Positions 33,083 through 42,444 of a stretch of 64,000 nt of DNA are shown here, piece by piece. The stretch spans positions 1 to 64,000 of the forward strand of contig NZ_AXAL01000025.1 in NCBI RefSeq assembly GCF_000472785.1. Direction: 5' to 3'. How positions within the stretch are numbered: position 1 is the stretch's first letter; each line of letters starts with the position of its first letter. A program made the translations under genes and the position numbers. The notes under the pieces were generated by a model. That model was not told the DNA's origin. It saw only the letters and a list, made by a program, of their open reading frames with translations, and ran no database searches. The DNA is from Mesorhizobium loti CJ3sym (GTDB lineage: Bacteria > Pseudomonadota > Alphaproteobacteria > Rhizobiales > Rhizobiaceae).

Positions 33083-35368
33083 ATGACTCCGCAAGCACCT
33101 GCACTCAACCAACCGCTTTTCAGCGAACCCGGCGCACGCGACAGGCGCCGGCTGCTGGCGTTGCCCGGCGTGGTGGCGGTCATCGGCGCGCTGGTCATGG
33201 CCGCCATTTCGTTCACCATCCTGGTCGGTGCGACACCGATCGCGCCTGACGCCAAGACGACCTGGGCGCTGATTGCGCTCAATGCGGCCTTCGTGCTCTT
33301 CCTCATGGCACTGGTTGGACGCGAGGTGCATCGCATCGTTATGGCGCGCCGGCATGGCAAGGCGGCCTCGCGGCTGCATGTGCGCATCGTCGCCATGTTT
33401 GCTTTGGTTGCCGCCATTCCGGCCATCATGGTGGCGATCATCGCCTCGATCACGCTCGATATCGGTCTCGACCGCTGGTTCGAGATTCGCACCAAGACGA
33501 TCGTCAATTCTTCACTCTCGATCGCCGATGCCTATGTCCAGGAAAATGCCCGCAATTTGCAGGGCACGACGCTGTCGATGGCCTATGATCTCGACGCGTC
33601 GCGCACGCTTTATGGTCTTGATCGCACAGGCTTTCTCGACCTCCTCAACAAGGAGGCTGTGGGTCGGTCGCTGGCCCACGCCGCGCTGATCAAGTCCGAC
33701 GGCTCGTTCGTCATGAGCGCCCAGACCGATGCCGATTTCGCCATGCCGGAACCGCCGGAAGGCTCCGTCAGCACCGCCACCGACGGCAAGCCGGTTCTGA
33801 TCGAGCCGCGCACCCGCAACATCATGGGCGCCATCGTCAAGCTACGCGAGATCGAGGGTGTTTACCTCTACACTATCCGGCTGGTTGATCCGGAGGTCAT
33901 CAAGGCGCGGCAGATCGTCAGGTCCAACACGGACGAATATCGCAATCTCGAAGACAACAGGCGCACCTCGCAAGTGGCCTTCGCGCTGCCCTATCTCTCG
34001 CTGACGCTGATCATCATCCTGTCGGCCATCTGGACCGGTATCGCCGTCGCTGATCGGCTGGTGCGGCCAATCCGCCAGCTCATAGGCGCTGCCGACGAGG
34101 TGGCGACCGGGAATCTCGACGTCGCCGTGCCGGTGCGGCCATCGGACGGGGATGTCGCCTCGCTCGGCGACACCTTCAACAAGATGCTTCTGGAACTGAA
34201 ATCCCAGCGCAACGAGATCCTGTCGGCCAAGGATCTGATCGATGAACGGCGGCGCTTTTCGGAAGCGGTGCTGGCCGGCGTCACCGCCGGTGTCATCGGC
34301 GTCGACCCCTATGGCATCATCACCATCGTCAACCGTTCGGCCGAATCGATGCTGGCCATCTCCGCCAGCGCGGCACTCGGGCAGAACCTTTCCGCCATTT
34401 TGCCGCATGTCGGCCGTGTCTTCGAGATCGGCCGCCAGTCGGGCAAGCCAGTCTACCGCGAGCAGGTGACATTCTTCCGCGCCGGCACTGAGCGCACCTT
34501 CAACGTGCAGATCACCATCGAGGCCGGCGACGACGGCTCGGAGGAGAAATCCTACGTCGTGACGGTCGACGACATCACCGATCTGGTTCAGGCCCAGCGT
34601 TCCTCGGCCTGGGCCGATGTGGCGCGGCGCATCGCCCACGAGATCAAGAATCCGCTGACGCCGATCCAGCTTTCGGCCGAGCGCATCAAGCGCCGCTACG
34701 GCAAGGTCATCACCGAGGACCGCGAGGTTTTCGATCAGTGTACCGACACCATCATCCGGCAGGTCGAGGACATCGGCCGCATGGTCGATGAATTCTCGGC
34801 TTTTGCCCGCATGCCCAAGCCCGAGATGAAGGCCATCGATTTGCGCGAATCGTTGCGCGAGGCTTCGTTCCTGGTCGAAGTCAGCCGCGCCGACATCACC
34901 TTCGAGCGCCTCTTCGGCACCGAACCGCTCAAGGGCACGTTCGACAGCCGGCTGATGGCGCAGGCTTTCGGCAATGTGATCAAGAATGCCGCCGAAGCGA
35001 TCGACGGATTGGAACAGAAGGACGGTTCGCACGGCATAATCCGGATTCAAGCCGGCCGCCAGAATGGCGCGATTCGAATCGATGTCATCGACAATGGCAA
35101 AGGCCTGCCGCGGGAGAATCGCCAACGGCTGCTCGAGCCCTATATGACCACACGCGAGAAGGGCACCGGGCTTGGTCTCGCCATCGTCAAGAAGATCGTG
35201 GAGGACCATGGTGGCAGGCTGGAACTACATGATGCACCTGCGGATTTCCATGGCGGGCGTGGTGCGATGATCTCGATCATCCTGCCGCCCGCGGCCGCCA
35301 CGCCGTCGCGCGGCGAGGCCAAGACGGAACACGAAAGAGAAACTGAAAAGGTCGGTAATGGCGTCTGA
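33083..35368 (+). CDS. ntrY: Sensor histidine kinase NtrY
   Basis: 761 aa membrane kinase. Transmembrane helices lie near residues 30-52 (VVAVIGALVMAAISFTILVG), 65-85, 110-135 and about 300-320 (YLSLTLIIILSAIWTGIAV), enclosing a large periplasmic sensing region. HAMP (DRLVRPIRQLIGAADEVATG), PAS (AVLAGVTAGVIGVDPYGIIT), and kinase (RRIAHEIKNPLTPIQLSAER; GTGLGLAIVKKIVEDHGG) follow. Partner of NtrX in nitrogen/redox control. Start at 33083 (MTPQAPAL) is chosen over 32993 by family similarity. It overlaps ntrX by 11 bp. Confidence 0.95.
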   Translation: MTPQAPALNQPLFSEPGARDRRRLLALPGVVAVIGALVMAAISFTILVGATPIAPDAKTTWALIALNAAFVLFLMALVGREVHRIVMARRHGKAASRLHVRIVAMFALVAAIPAIMVAIIASITLDIGLDRWFEIRTKTIVNSSLSIADAYVQENARNLQGTTLSMAYDLDASRTLYGLDRTGFLDLLNKEAVGRSLAHAALIKSDGSFVMSAQTDADFAMPEPPEGSVSTATDGKPVLIEPRTRNIMGAIVKLREIEGVYLYTIRLVDPEVIKARQIVRSNTDEYRNLEDNRRTSQVAFALPYLSLTLIIILSAIWTGIAVADRLVRPIRQLIGAADEVATGNLDVAVPVRPSDGDVASLGDTFNKMLLELKSQRNEILSAKDLIDERRRFSEAVLAGVTAGVIGVDPYGIITIVNRSAESMLAISASAALGQNLSAILPHVGRVFEIGRQSGKPVYREQVTFFRAGTERTFNVQITIEAGDDGSEEKSYVVTVDDITDLVQAQRSSAWADVARRIAHEIKNPLTPIQLSAERIKRRYGKVITEDREVFDQCTDTIIRQVEDIGRMVDEFSAFARMPKPEMKAIDLRESLREASFLVEVSRADITFERLFGTEPLKGTFDSRLMAQAFGNVIKNAAEAIDGLEQKDGSHGIIRIQAGRQNGAIRIDVIDNGKGLPRENRQRLLEPYMTTREKGTGLGLAIVKKIVEDHGGRLELHDAPADFHGGRGAMISIILPPAAATPSRGEAKTEHERETEKVGNGV

Positions 35369-36719
35369 TATTCTCATCGTCGATGACGAGGAAGACATCC
35401 GTGAACTCGTCGCGGGCCTCTTGAGCGACGAAGGTCACGAAACCCGTACGGCATTCGACGCCGACAGCGCGCTGGCGGCAATAGCTGATCGTGCGCCGAG
35501 GTTGATTTTCCTCGACATCTGGCTGCAGGGCTCGCGTCTGGACGGCCTGGCCTTGCTGGATGAGATCAAGACCATGCATCCCACCTTGCCGGTGGTGATG
35601 ATCTCCGGCCACGGCAACATCGAAACGGCGGTCTCCGCCATCCGTCGCGGTGCCTATGATTTCATCGAGAAACCGTTCAAGGCCGACCGGCTGATCCTCA
35701 TTGCCGAGCGCGCTCTTGAGACTTCGAAATTGCGGCGCGAGGTTTCCGACCTCAAGCAGCGCAGCGGCGAAACCTTCGACCTGATCGGTATGTCGTCGGC
35801 GATGAGCCAACTGCGCCAGACCATCGAGCGCGTTGCGCCGACTAACAGCCGCGTGATGATCATCGGCCCGTCCGGATCCGGCAAGGAACTGGCCGCGCGC
35901 GCCATTCACACGCTGTCGGCACGCAAGGGCTCACCGTTCGTGACGCTGAGCGCCGCCAACATCACGCCTGAACGCATGGAGATCGAGCTGTTCGGTACCG
36001 AATCGAACGGTGTCGAACGCAAGGTCGGCGCGTTGGAAGAAGCCCATCGCGGCATCCTCTACATCGACGAAGTGGCCGACATGCCGCGCGAGACGCAAAA
36101 CAAGATCCTGCGCGTGCTGGTCGAGCAGCAGTTCGAGCGGGTAGGGGGCACCAAGCGGGTCAAGGTCGATGTCCGCATCATCTCCTCGACCTCGCAGAAC
36201 CTGGAAGCGATGATTGCCGACGGCCGTTTCCGCGAGGATCTTTACCACCGTCTGGCGGTGGTTCCCGTGATGGTGCCAGGATTGGCCGAGCGGCGCGAGG
36301 ACATTCCCTATCTCGTCGACAATTTCATGAAGCAGATCGCCCGCCAGGCCGGCATCAAGCCGCGCCGCATCGGCGACGATGCGCTGGCCGTGCTGCAGGC
36401 GCACAACTGGCCGGGCAACGTCCGCCAGCTGCGCAACAATGTCGAGCGCCTGATGATCCTGGCGCGCGGCGACGACGTCGACGCGCCGATCACCGCGGAT
36501 CTGCTGCCGTCCGAGATCGGCGACGTCATGCCGCGCACGCCCAACCAGTCCGACCAGCACATCATGGCGCTGCCGCTGCGTGAGGCGCGCGAACAGTTCG
36601 AGAAGGACTATCTGATCGCCCAGATCAACCGCTTTGGCGGCAACATCTCGAAGACCGCCGAGTTCATCGGCATGGAACGTTCGGCCCTGCACCGCAAACT
36701 TAAATCGCTGGGCGTCTGA
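35358..36719 (+). CDS. ntrX: Response regulator NtrX
   Basis: 453 aa. The receiver begins DILIVDDEEDIRELVAGLLS and has the phospho-Asp in FLDIWLQGSRLDG. The AAA+ domain has Walker A IIGPSGSGKELAARAIHTL and the sensor part RGILYIDEVADMPRE. The sigma54-contacting GAFTGA loop found in NtrC is absent here; the equivalent reads GTESNGVERKVGALEE. That is typical of alphaproteobacterial NtrX, which therefore probably does not activate sigma54. Ends in a Fis-type helix-turn-helix (KTAEFIGMERSALHRKLKSL). It overlaps ntrY, implying co-translation. Confidence 0.97.
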   Translation: MASDILIVDDEEDIRELVAGLLSDEGHETRTAFDADSALAAIADRAPRLIFLDIWLQGSRLDGLALLDEIKTMHPTLPVVMISGHGNIETAVSAIRRGAYDFIEKPFKADRLILIAERALETSKLRREVSDLKQRSGETFDLIGMSSAMSQLRQTIERVAPTNSRVMIIGPSGSGKELAARAIHTLSARKGSPFVTLSAANITPERMEIELFGTESNGVERKVGALEEAHRGILYIDEVADMPRETQNKILRVLVEQQFERVGGTKRVKVDVRIISSTSQNLEAMIADGRFREDLYHRLAVVPVMVPGLAERREDIPYLVDNFMKQIARQAGIKPRRIGDDALAVLQAHNWPGNVRQLRNNVERLMILARGDDVDAPITADLLPSEIGDVMPRTPNQSDQHIMALPLREAREQFEKDYLIAQINRFGGNISKTAEFIGMERSALHRKLKSLGV

Positions 36720-36820
36720 CAGGCGCGACGTCCGTTCAGCCGCGCCTGGGCCAAGCATTTGTCGGTTACGGTAGCGGCGGAATCGCATAAGAAAGCTGGG
36801 ACTTTTCTGAGGGACCACCC

Positions 36821-37684
36821 ATGCCGCGCATTGCCTATGTCAACGGGCGCTACATCGCTCACGCGGACGCTTCCGTGCATATCGAGGATCGCGGCTATCA
36901 GTTCGCCGATGGTGTCTACGAGGTCTGCGAGGTGGCGCGTGGCTTCATCGTCGACATGCCGCGCCATCTTGCCCGGCTCAATCGCTCGCTGAGCGAACTG
37001 TCGATCGCCTGGCCGGTAACACCAGGCGTGCTGCCTCTCATCTTGCGCGAGGTGGTCAATCGCAACGATGTCGTCAACGGCCTTGTCTATCTCCAGGTGA
37101 CGCGTGGTGTCGCCAGCCGCGATTTCGTTTTCCCGTCGGCGGATACCAAGCCGGCTTTGGTGGTGACCGCCAGGAAGGCCGATCCTGCCGCCGGCGCGAA
37201 ACGGGCCGAGACGGGTATCGCGGTCATCACTGTGCCTGAGAACCGTTGGGATCGTGTCGACATCAAGAGCACCGGGTTGCTGCCCAATGTACTGGCCAAG
37301 CAGAAGGCCAGAGTGGCCGGCGCCCAGGAAGCCTGGTTCGTCGACACCGACGGTAACGTCAAGGAAGGCGGCTCGTCGAACGCCTGGATCGTCACCCGGG
37401 ATGGCGTTCTGGTCACCAGGCCGGCCGAACATGGCATCCTGCGCGGCATCACCCGCACCACCATGTTCGAGGTCGCGGCGAAGCTCGGGCTGAAGATCGA
37501 AGAGCGCGGGTTTTCCGTCGCCGAGGCCAAGGCTGCACGCGAGGCGTTTATCAGTTCGGCGACGACGATTGCCATGCCCGTCGTGTCGATAGACGGCGAT
37601 ACCGTCGCCAATGGACACCCCGGCTCAATAACACTTTCGTTGCGGCAGGCCTTTTTTGACATTGCGGAAAAAAGTCCAGCCTGA
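36821..37684 (+). CDS. dat: D-amino-acid aminotransferase (fold-type IV PLP)
   Basis: 287 aa, standard for the family. It interconverts D-alanine and D-glutamate using PLP, supplying cell-wall amino acids. YVNGRYIAHADASVHIEDRG, QFADGVYEVCEVARGFIVDM, DIKSTGLLPNVLAKQKA (PLP-binding Lys) and KEGGSSNAWIVTRDGVLVTR are diagnostic; other fold-IV aminotransferases of branched amino acids are distinguished by length and motifs. It lies about 100 bp after ntrX and about 145 bp before hfq, a conserved rhizobial location. Confidence 0.92.
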   Translation: MPRIAYVNGRYIAHADASVHIEDRGYQFADGVYEVCEVARGFIVDMPRHLARLNRSLSELSIAWPVTPGVLPLILREVVNRNDVVNGLVYLQVTRGVASRDFVFPSADTKPALVVTARKADPAAGAKRAETGIAVITVPENRWDRVDIKSTGLLPNVLAKQKARVAGAQEAWFVDTDGNVKEGGSSNAWIVTRDGVLVTRPAEHGILRGITRTTMFEVAAKLGLKIEERGFSVAEAKAAREAFISSATTIAMPVVSIDGDTVANGHPGSITLSLRQAFFDIAEKSPA

Positions 37685-37829
37685 TAACCGCACAGGTGGA
37701 ATGAACATCAATATATCTCGTTCTGCTTGTCGTTACTGACGACAAGACGGTGTTTGCGAGCTTGACATGCGCCCGACAATTTGGCGCATTGGCTTGCAAA
37801 CCGAAGGGGATCGGCGAAAGACAAGAACA

Positions 37830-38075
37830 ATGGCGGAACGATCGCAAAACCTTCAGGACCTGTTCCTGAATTCAGTTCGCAAGAGCAAGAACCCGCTCAC
37901 CATCTTCCTCATCAACGGCGTGAAGCTGACCGGCGTGGTCACTTCGTTCGACAATTTCTGTGTCCTGCTGCGCCGCGACGGCCACTCCCAGCTCGTCTAC
38001 AAGCACGCCATTTCCACGATCATGCCGAGCCAGCCGGTTCAGATGTTCGATGGCGAGGAAAGCCAGGGCGCCTGA
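37830..38075 (+). CDS. hfq: RNA-binding protein Hfq
   Basis: 81 aa. A hexameric Sm-like chaperone that pairs small RNAs with mRNAs, acting in nitrogen fixation and stress in rhizobia. The Sm1 motif is LQDLFLNSVRKSKNPLTIFL, with NGVKLTGVVTSFDNFCVLLR, and the Sm2 motif is YKHAISTIMP. The start at 37830 (MAERSQNLQDL) is the family start. The stop TGA is directly followed by the TTG start of hflX. An upstream TTGACA at 37762-37767 could be part of its promoter. Confidence 0.98.
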   Translation: MAERSQNLQDLFLNSVRKSKNPLTIFLINGVKLTGVVTSFDNFCVLLRRDGHSQLVYKHAISTIMPSQPVQMFDGEESQGA

Positions 38076-39467
38076 TTGGCACGTGACAAGGACGCGGACG
38101 GCACGGTTCGCGGAAAACCAGCACATCATCCCGGGACGGAAGCCAAGGGTCCGACCCGGGCTGTGGTCATTGTGCCTGTGCTTACCCGCCACCAGCGCAA
38201 CGACGACGAGACGAACCGTCCAAGGCTGGTGCGTTCGGCCGAGGCCCGTCACGACGAAGCGGTCGGCCTTGCCCGCGCAATCAACCTCGATTTGATTCAC
38301 ACGGCGGTGGTGACCGTCAACGATCCGCGCCCTGCGACACTGCTCGGCAGCGGCAAGGTCGCCGAATTCGCCGAGATCGTCAAAGAGGGTCATGCGGAAG
38401 TGGTCATCGTCGACCATCCGCTGACGCCGGTGCAGCAGCGCAATCTTGAAAAGGAATTCAACGCCAAGGTGCTGGATCGTACCGGGCTGATCCTTGAAAT
38501 CTTTGGCGAACGCGCACGCACCAAGGAAGGCACGCTGCAGGTTGAACTTGCCCATCTCAACTACCAGAAGGGCCGCCTTGTCCGCAGCTGGACCCACCTC
38601 GAGCGCCAGCGCGGCGGCGCCGGCTTCCTCGGCGGTCCCGGCGAAACCCAGATCGAGTCCGACCGGCGGCAGTTGCAGGAAAAGATCATCAAGCTCAAGC
38701 ACGAGCTGGAAACGGTGCGCCGCACCCGCGACTTGCACCGCGCCAAGCGCAAGAAGGTGCCGTTCCCGGTGGTGGCGATCGTCGGCTACACCAATGCCGG
38801 CAAGTCGACGCTGTTCAACCGGCTGACCGGAGCCGACGTGCTGGCCGAGGACATGCTGTTTGCCACGCTCGACCCGACGCTTCGCCGGGTGCGGCTGCCA
38901 CACGGCACGCCGATCATCCTGTCGGACACGGTCGGCTTCATTTCCGACTTGCCGACGCATCTGGTCGCCGCCTTCCGCGCCACGCTGGAAGAGGTGGTCG
39001 AGGCTGACCTTGTCATCCATCTGCGTGATATCTCGGATCCCGACACCGCCGCGCAGGCCGAGGATGTCGAACGGATCCTCGCCGATCTTGGCGTCGATGC
39101 CGGTGATGCCAAGCGCGTCATCGAGGTGTGGAACAAGGTCGACCTACTCGACGACGGCAATCGCGAGCGTCTGCTTGCCGATGGCGCTGACGCCAACAAG
39201 GCGCCGCCGATCGCCATCTCGGCCGTCACAGGCGAAGGCATCGATGCGCTGAAAGCGCTGATCGAGACCAGGATGTCGGGCGAGCTGGAGGAACTGACGG
39301 TGACGATCGAGCCGGCGCAGTTCGGCCTCGTCGACTGGCTCTACCGCAATGGCGACATCGTTTCGCGCACCGACAATGAGGATGGCAGCGCGACCATCTC
39401 GCTCAAGGCAACGCACACGGCCCGGCAAGAGATCGAAAGCCGATTGCATCGCAAGAACAAGGCGTAA
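38076..39467 (+). CDS. hflX: GTPase HflX (ribosome-splitting)
   Basis: 463 aa. It splits or rescues stalled 70S ribosomes and hydrolyses GTP. The N-terminal HflX domain has RTGLILEIFGERARTKEGTL, the glycine-rich GGAGFLGGPGETQIESDRRQ and a coiled coil. The G domain has G1 VGYTNAGKSTLFN, G3 DTVGFISDLP and G4 NKVD. A TTG start at 38076 lies right after the hfq stop with GAGGAAAGCCAGGG upstream, so expression is coupled to hfq. The alternative start further in would drop residues conserved less strongly. Confidence 0.94.
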   Translation: MARDKDADGTVRGKPAHHPGTEAKGPTRAVVIVPVLTRHQRNDDETNRPRLVRSAEARHDEAVGLARAINLDLIHTAVVTVNDPRPATLLGSGKVAEFAEIVKEGHAEVVIVDHPLTPVQQRNLEKEFNAKVLDRTGLILEIFGERARTKEGTLQVELAHLNYQKGRLVRSWTHLERQRGGAGFLGGPGETQIESDRRQLQEKIIKLKHELETVRRTRDLHRAKRKKVPFPVVAIVGYTNAGKSTLFNRLTGADVLAEDMLFATLDPTLRRVRLPHGTPIILSDTVGFISDLPTHLVAAFRATLEEVVEADLVIHLRDISDPDTAAQAEDVERILADLGVDAGDAKRVIEVWNKVDLLDDGNRERLLADGADANKAPPIAISAVTGEGIDALKALIETRMSGELEELTVTIEPAQFGLVDWLYRNGDIVSRTDNEDGSATISLKATHTARQEIESRLHRKNKA

Positions 39468-39473
39468 GTTCGC

Positions 39474-40298
39474 TTACGTCTTGCCTTTGGCTTGCTGCCA
39501 GAGCGCTTCCATCTCATCCAGCGTGGCTTTTTCCAGTGTGCTTCCCGACGCCTCCAGCGCGCGTTCGACATAGTGAAAGCGCGAGCGGAACTTTTCATTT
39601 GTGCCGCTGAGCGCTGCTTCGGAATCGAGCTTGAGGTGACGGCCCAGATTGACGACGGCAAACAGCATGTCGCCGAACTCGTCCTTGATCTCGGCCGTTT
39701 CGCCCTTGGCCAGCGCCTCGCGCAATTCGCCGATCTCTTCCTCGATTTTGTCGAGGATGGGCGCCGCCTCGCTCCAGTCGAAGCCGACGCGGGCAGCCTT
39801 CTCCTGAAGTTTCAGCGCCCGCGTCAGGGCGGGCAGGGCGACGGGAACACTGTCCAGAAAGCCGCTGCCATTGTCTTCCGGGTCGAGGCCGCGGGCGAGG
39901 CGGGCGCTTCGCTTTTCGGCCTTCTCCTGCGCCTTGATCTTTTCCCACATGCCCTTGGCCATGCCGGCGCTGCGGGCTTTTTCGTCACCGAAGACATGCG
40001 GGTGGCGGCGGATCATCTTGGTGGTGATGGCCTGCACCACATCGGGGAAGGCAAATTCGCCCGCTTCCTGCGCCATCTGGGCGTGGTAGACGACCTGCAG
40101 CAGCAGATCGCCGAGCTCGTCGCGCAGATCGTCCAGATCGCCGCGCGCGATGGCATCCGCCACCTCATAGGCTTCCTCGATCGTATAGGGCGCGATCGTC
40201 GCGAAATCCTGCTCGATGTCCCAGGGACAGCCGGTCTTCGGCGCACGCAGCGCCGCCATGATCTCGATCAGGCGCGAAATGTCTTTGGATGGCGTCAT
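39474..40298 (-). CDS. mazG: Nucleoside triphosphate pyrophosphohydrolase MazG
   Basis: 274 aa, the two-domain MazG type. It converts non-canonical NTPs to NMPs, cleaning the nucleotide pool. LRAPKTGCPWDIEQDF, the first-domain YTIEEAYEVADAIARGDLDD, LGDLLLQVVYHAQMA, and the second-domain KIEEEIGELREALAKGETAE and EFGDMLFAVVNLGRHL carry the Glu/Asp Mg ligands. It converges on hflX with 6 bp between stops, and tyrB lies upstream on the same strand. Confidence 0.95.
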   Translation of the reverse strand: MTPSKDISRLIEIMAALRAPKTGCPWDIEQDFATIAPYTIEEAYEVADAIARGDLDDLRDELGDLLLQVVYHAQMAQEAGEFAFPDVVQAITTKMIRRHPHVFGDEKARSAGMAKGMWEKIKAQEKAEKRSARLARGLDPEDNGSGFLDSVPVALPALTRALKLQEKAARVGFDWSEAAPILDKIEEEIGELREALAKGETAEIKDEFGDMLFAVVNLGRHLKLDSEAALSGTNEKFRSRFHYVERALEASGSTLEKATLDEMEALWQQAKGKT

Positions 40299-40378
40299 AC
40301 GCAGGATGCTATCCCGCAGCCCGACGCGCTGCCAACGCTGTCAGCCGGCGAGGGGGCCTTGTCCACAGGTGAACCGCT

Positions 40379-41563
40379 TCAGTCGAGTACGGAGACGATC
40401 GCCTTGGCGAGGTCATCCATGCCGTCCTCGGGCAGTCCGGCGACGTTGATGCGGCTGTCGCCGACCATGTAGACGCCATGTTCGGCACGCAGCCGCTCGA
40501 CCTGTGCTTCCGTAAGGCCAAGCCGGGAGAACATGCCGCGATGGCTGGCGACGAAGTCGAAGCGGTCGGAGTTGGACTGCCGGCGCAGTGCCTCGGCGAA
40601 AGCCACGCGAAGCCTCAGCATGCGCAGTCGCATCTCTTCCAGCTCGGCTTCCCAGTCCGCACGCAAGACGGCGTCTTCCAGCACGATGCGCACCGCGGCA
40701 GCACCATGGTCCGGTGGCATCGAATACATGGCGCGCGCCGCTGACAGCATCTGGCTCATAGCCACATCCGCCTGCGCGCCGTCCCTGGCAAGGACCATCG
40801 CCGCACCGACACGGTCGCGGTAGACAGCGAAATTCTTCGAGCAGCTCGACGCAACGACCATTTCCGGAACTTTGGCCGCCAGCAGCCGCAGGCCAAGGGC
40901 ATCGGCCTCGAGGCCGTCGCCAAAGCCCTGATAGGCGATGTCGACAAATGGCAGCAGCCCACGCTCGACGACCAGATCGGTGACAGCCTCCCACTGCGCT
41001 GAGTCCAGGTTCGCGCCCGTCGGGTTGTGGCAGCAGCCATGCAGCAGCACCACGTCGCCGCTCCTGGCCGTGCGCAACGCCGCCAGCATGTCGTCGAAAC
41101 GAACCGCACCTGATGCCGCATCGAAATAGGGGTACTCGCGGATCTGCAGGCCGGCGGCACGCATCACCGGCATGTGGTTCGGCCAGGTCGGGTCCGACAG
41201 CCAGACGGTCGCGTCCGAACGCGTCCGCTTGAGCAATTCCGCCACCAGCCGCAGCGCACCGGAGCCGCCAGGCGCCTGAGCCGCGCGGATGCGCGTCATG
41301 TCGGCGCCCGGGCCGAATGCGAGCTTGGCCATCACCGCATTGAAGCCGGTATCGCCGGCGAGGCCGAGATAGGTCTTGGTGTCCTGGCTATTGAGCAGCC
41401 GCTTTTCGGCCTCGCGCACGGCGCGCATGACCGGCGTCTTGCCATCGCGATCCTTGTAGACGCCGACGCCCAGGTCGACCTTGTTGGGGCGTGGATCGGC
41501 GCGATAGAGGCCGATCAGGGCCAGGATCTTGTCGGTGGGAGCTGGCTGAAGGTCTTCGAACAT
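40379..41563 (-). CDS. Aromatic/aspartate-type class I aminotransferase
   Basis: 394 aa, usual length. MFEDLQPAPTDKILALIGLY and DLGVGVYKDRDGKTPV are the class I start. LLHGCCHNPTGANLDSAQWE carries the NPTG PLP site, and ASSCSKNFAVYRDRVGAAM holds the Schiff-base Lys (CSKN) and the phosphate-binding Arg. Such enzymes (TyrB/AspC/tatA type) transaminate aspartate or aromatic amino acids with 2-oxoglutarate; specificity cannot be told from sequence alone. It is followed 80 bp later by mazG on the same strand. Confidence 0.93.
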   Translation of the reverse strand: MFEDLQPAPTDKILALIGLYRADPRPNKVDLGVGVYKDRDGKTPVMRAVREAEKRLLNSQDTKTYLGLAGDTGFNAVMAKLAFGPGADMTRIRAAQAPGGSGALRLVAELLKRTRSDATVWLSDPTWPNHMPVMRAAGLQIREYPYFDAASGAVRFDDMLAALRTARSGDVVLLHGCCHNPTGANLDSAQWEAVTDLVVERGLLPFVDIAYQGFGDGLEADALGLRLLAAKVPEMVVASSCSKNFAVYRDRVGAAMVLARDGAQADVAMSQMLSAARAMYSMPPDHGAAAVRIVLEDAVLRADWEAELEEMRLRMLRLRVAFAEALRRQSNSDRFDFVASHRGMFSRLGLTEAQVERLRAEHGVYMVGDSRINVAGLPEDGMDDLAKAIVSVLD

Positions 41564-41742
41564 CGCTATGGTTCCGTTGGCGCGGCGGAGTGATACGCAA
41601 ATCGGACGTGATGCACCAGCGCTTTTAGTTGTGCGAAACAGACGGCGGTGCCCAAGGGTGTGGCCTTTCGATCGAAACGATAGCCGCTATTCTAATCACA
41701 GCGTATGCACCGCTTTGAAGGCGGCTTAGGGATGACTGCTTC

Positions 41743-42336
41743 ATGCTGGTGCGGCTGACGATGATCTGCAACGGCGCCACGACTGCTACCCGGCGGGCGG
41801 CGTTCCCGGGGGACGAGCCGCTGGAGCCGCGATCGTTGGCACTGGCGAAGGCGATGCGCGGGACGTTGCGCCGCGCCGACCGGGAATGGACGGCGCCGGC
41901 GCTTCGCGCGCGCCAGACCGCCGAGGCGCTGGCGCTCGAAGCATCGGTCGAACCGCTTCTGGCGGACCAGGATCACGGCCGCTGGGCCGGCCGGAGTTTT
42001 GAGGAAGTCCAGGCGGAGCAGCCCGAGGGCATAGGCGCCTGGCTTACCGAGCCCAATGCGGCGCCGCATGGCGGCGAGTCGCTGGCCGAGGTTGCTCGCC
42101 GGACCTCCGACTTGATGGATCGGTTAATGGCGGAGCGTGGTCACACAATCGCCGTGACCCATGCCAGCATCATTCGCACAGCGATCCTGCACGTCCTCGG
42201 CGCGCCGCTTGCCGCCAGTTGGAAGATCGATATCGAACCGCTCAGCATCACCGATTTTCGCAGCGACGGCCGCAGATGGGTTCTGCGCGCCTGCGGTGTA
42301 ACGACTCCCAAACCGTCGAAAACACTTCGCCCCTGA
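41743..42336 (+). CDS. Histidine phosphatase superfamily protein
   Basis: 197 aa. The start is degenerate: instead of the classical RHG, the first active-site stretch reads MLVRLTMICNGATTATRRAA, with NGATT in place of RHGET. The second His is clear (TIAVTHASIIRTAILHVLGA), and REWTAPALRARQTAEALAL matches the third block. Loss of the RHG motif suggests an altered or reduced phosphatase activity, with a similar fold. Neighbours (aminotransferase divergent, ECF sigma downstream) give no clear substrate hint. Confidence 0.75.
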   Translation: MLVRLTMICNGATTATRRAAFPGDEPLEPRSLALAKAMRGTLRRADREWTAPALRARQTAEALALEASVEPLLADQDHGRWAGRSFEEVQAEQPEGIGAWLTEPNAAPHGGESLAEVARRTSDLMDRLMAERGHTIAVTHASIIRTAILHVLGAPLAASWKIDIEPLSITDFRSDGRRWVLRACGVTTPKPSKTLRP

Positions 42337-42444
42337 AAACCAAGCTGGGGGAGGGTACTGGCAAACCCGGCCCCTTCGGCGAACCCGCCAAAGAAAAAAT
42401 CGCACCGCCGGGATTAAACTCCCCACATGCTCCGTAAACAGGAC

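Noticed and set aside
37782..37799. Sigma54-like TGGC...TTGCA before hfq
   Set aside because: GG and GC are separated by 11 bp rather than the required 10, and hfq is not normally sigma54-dependent in rhizobia.
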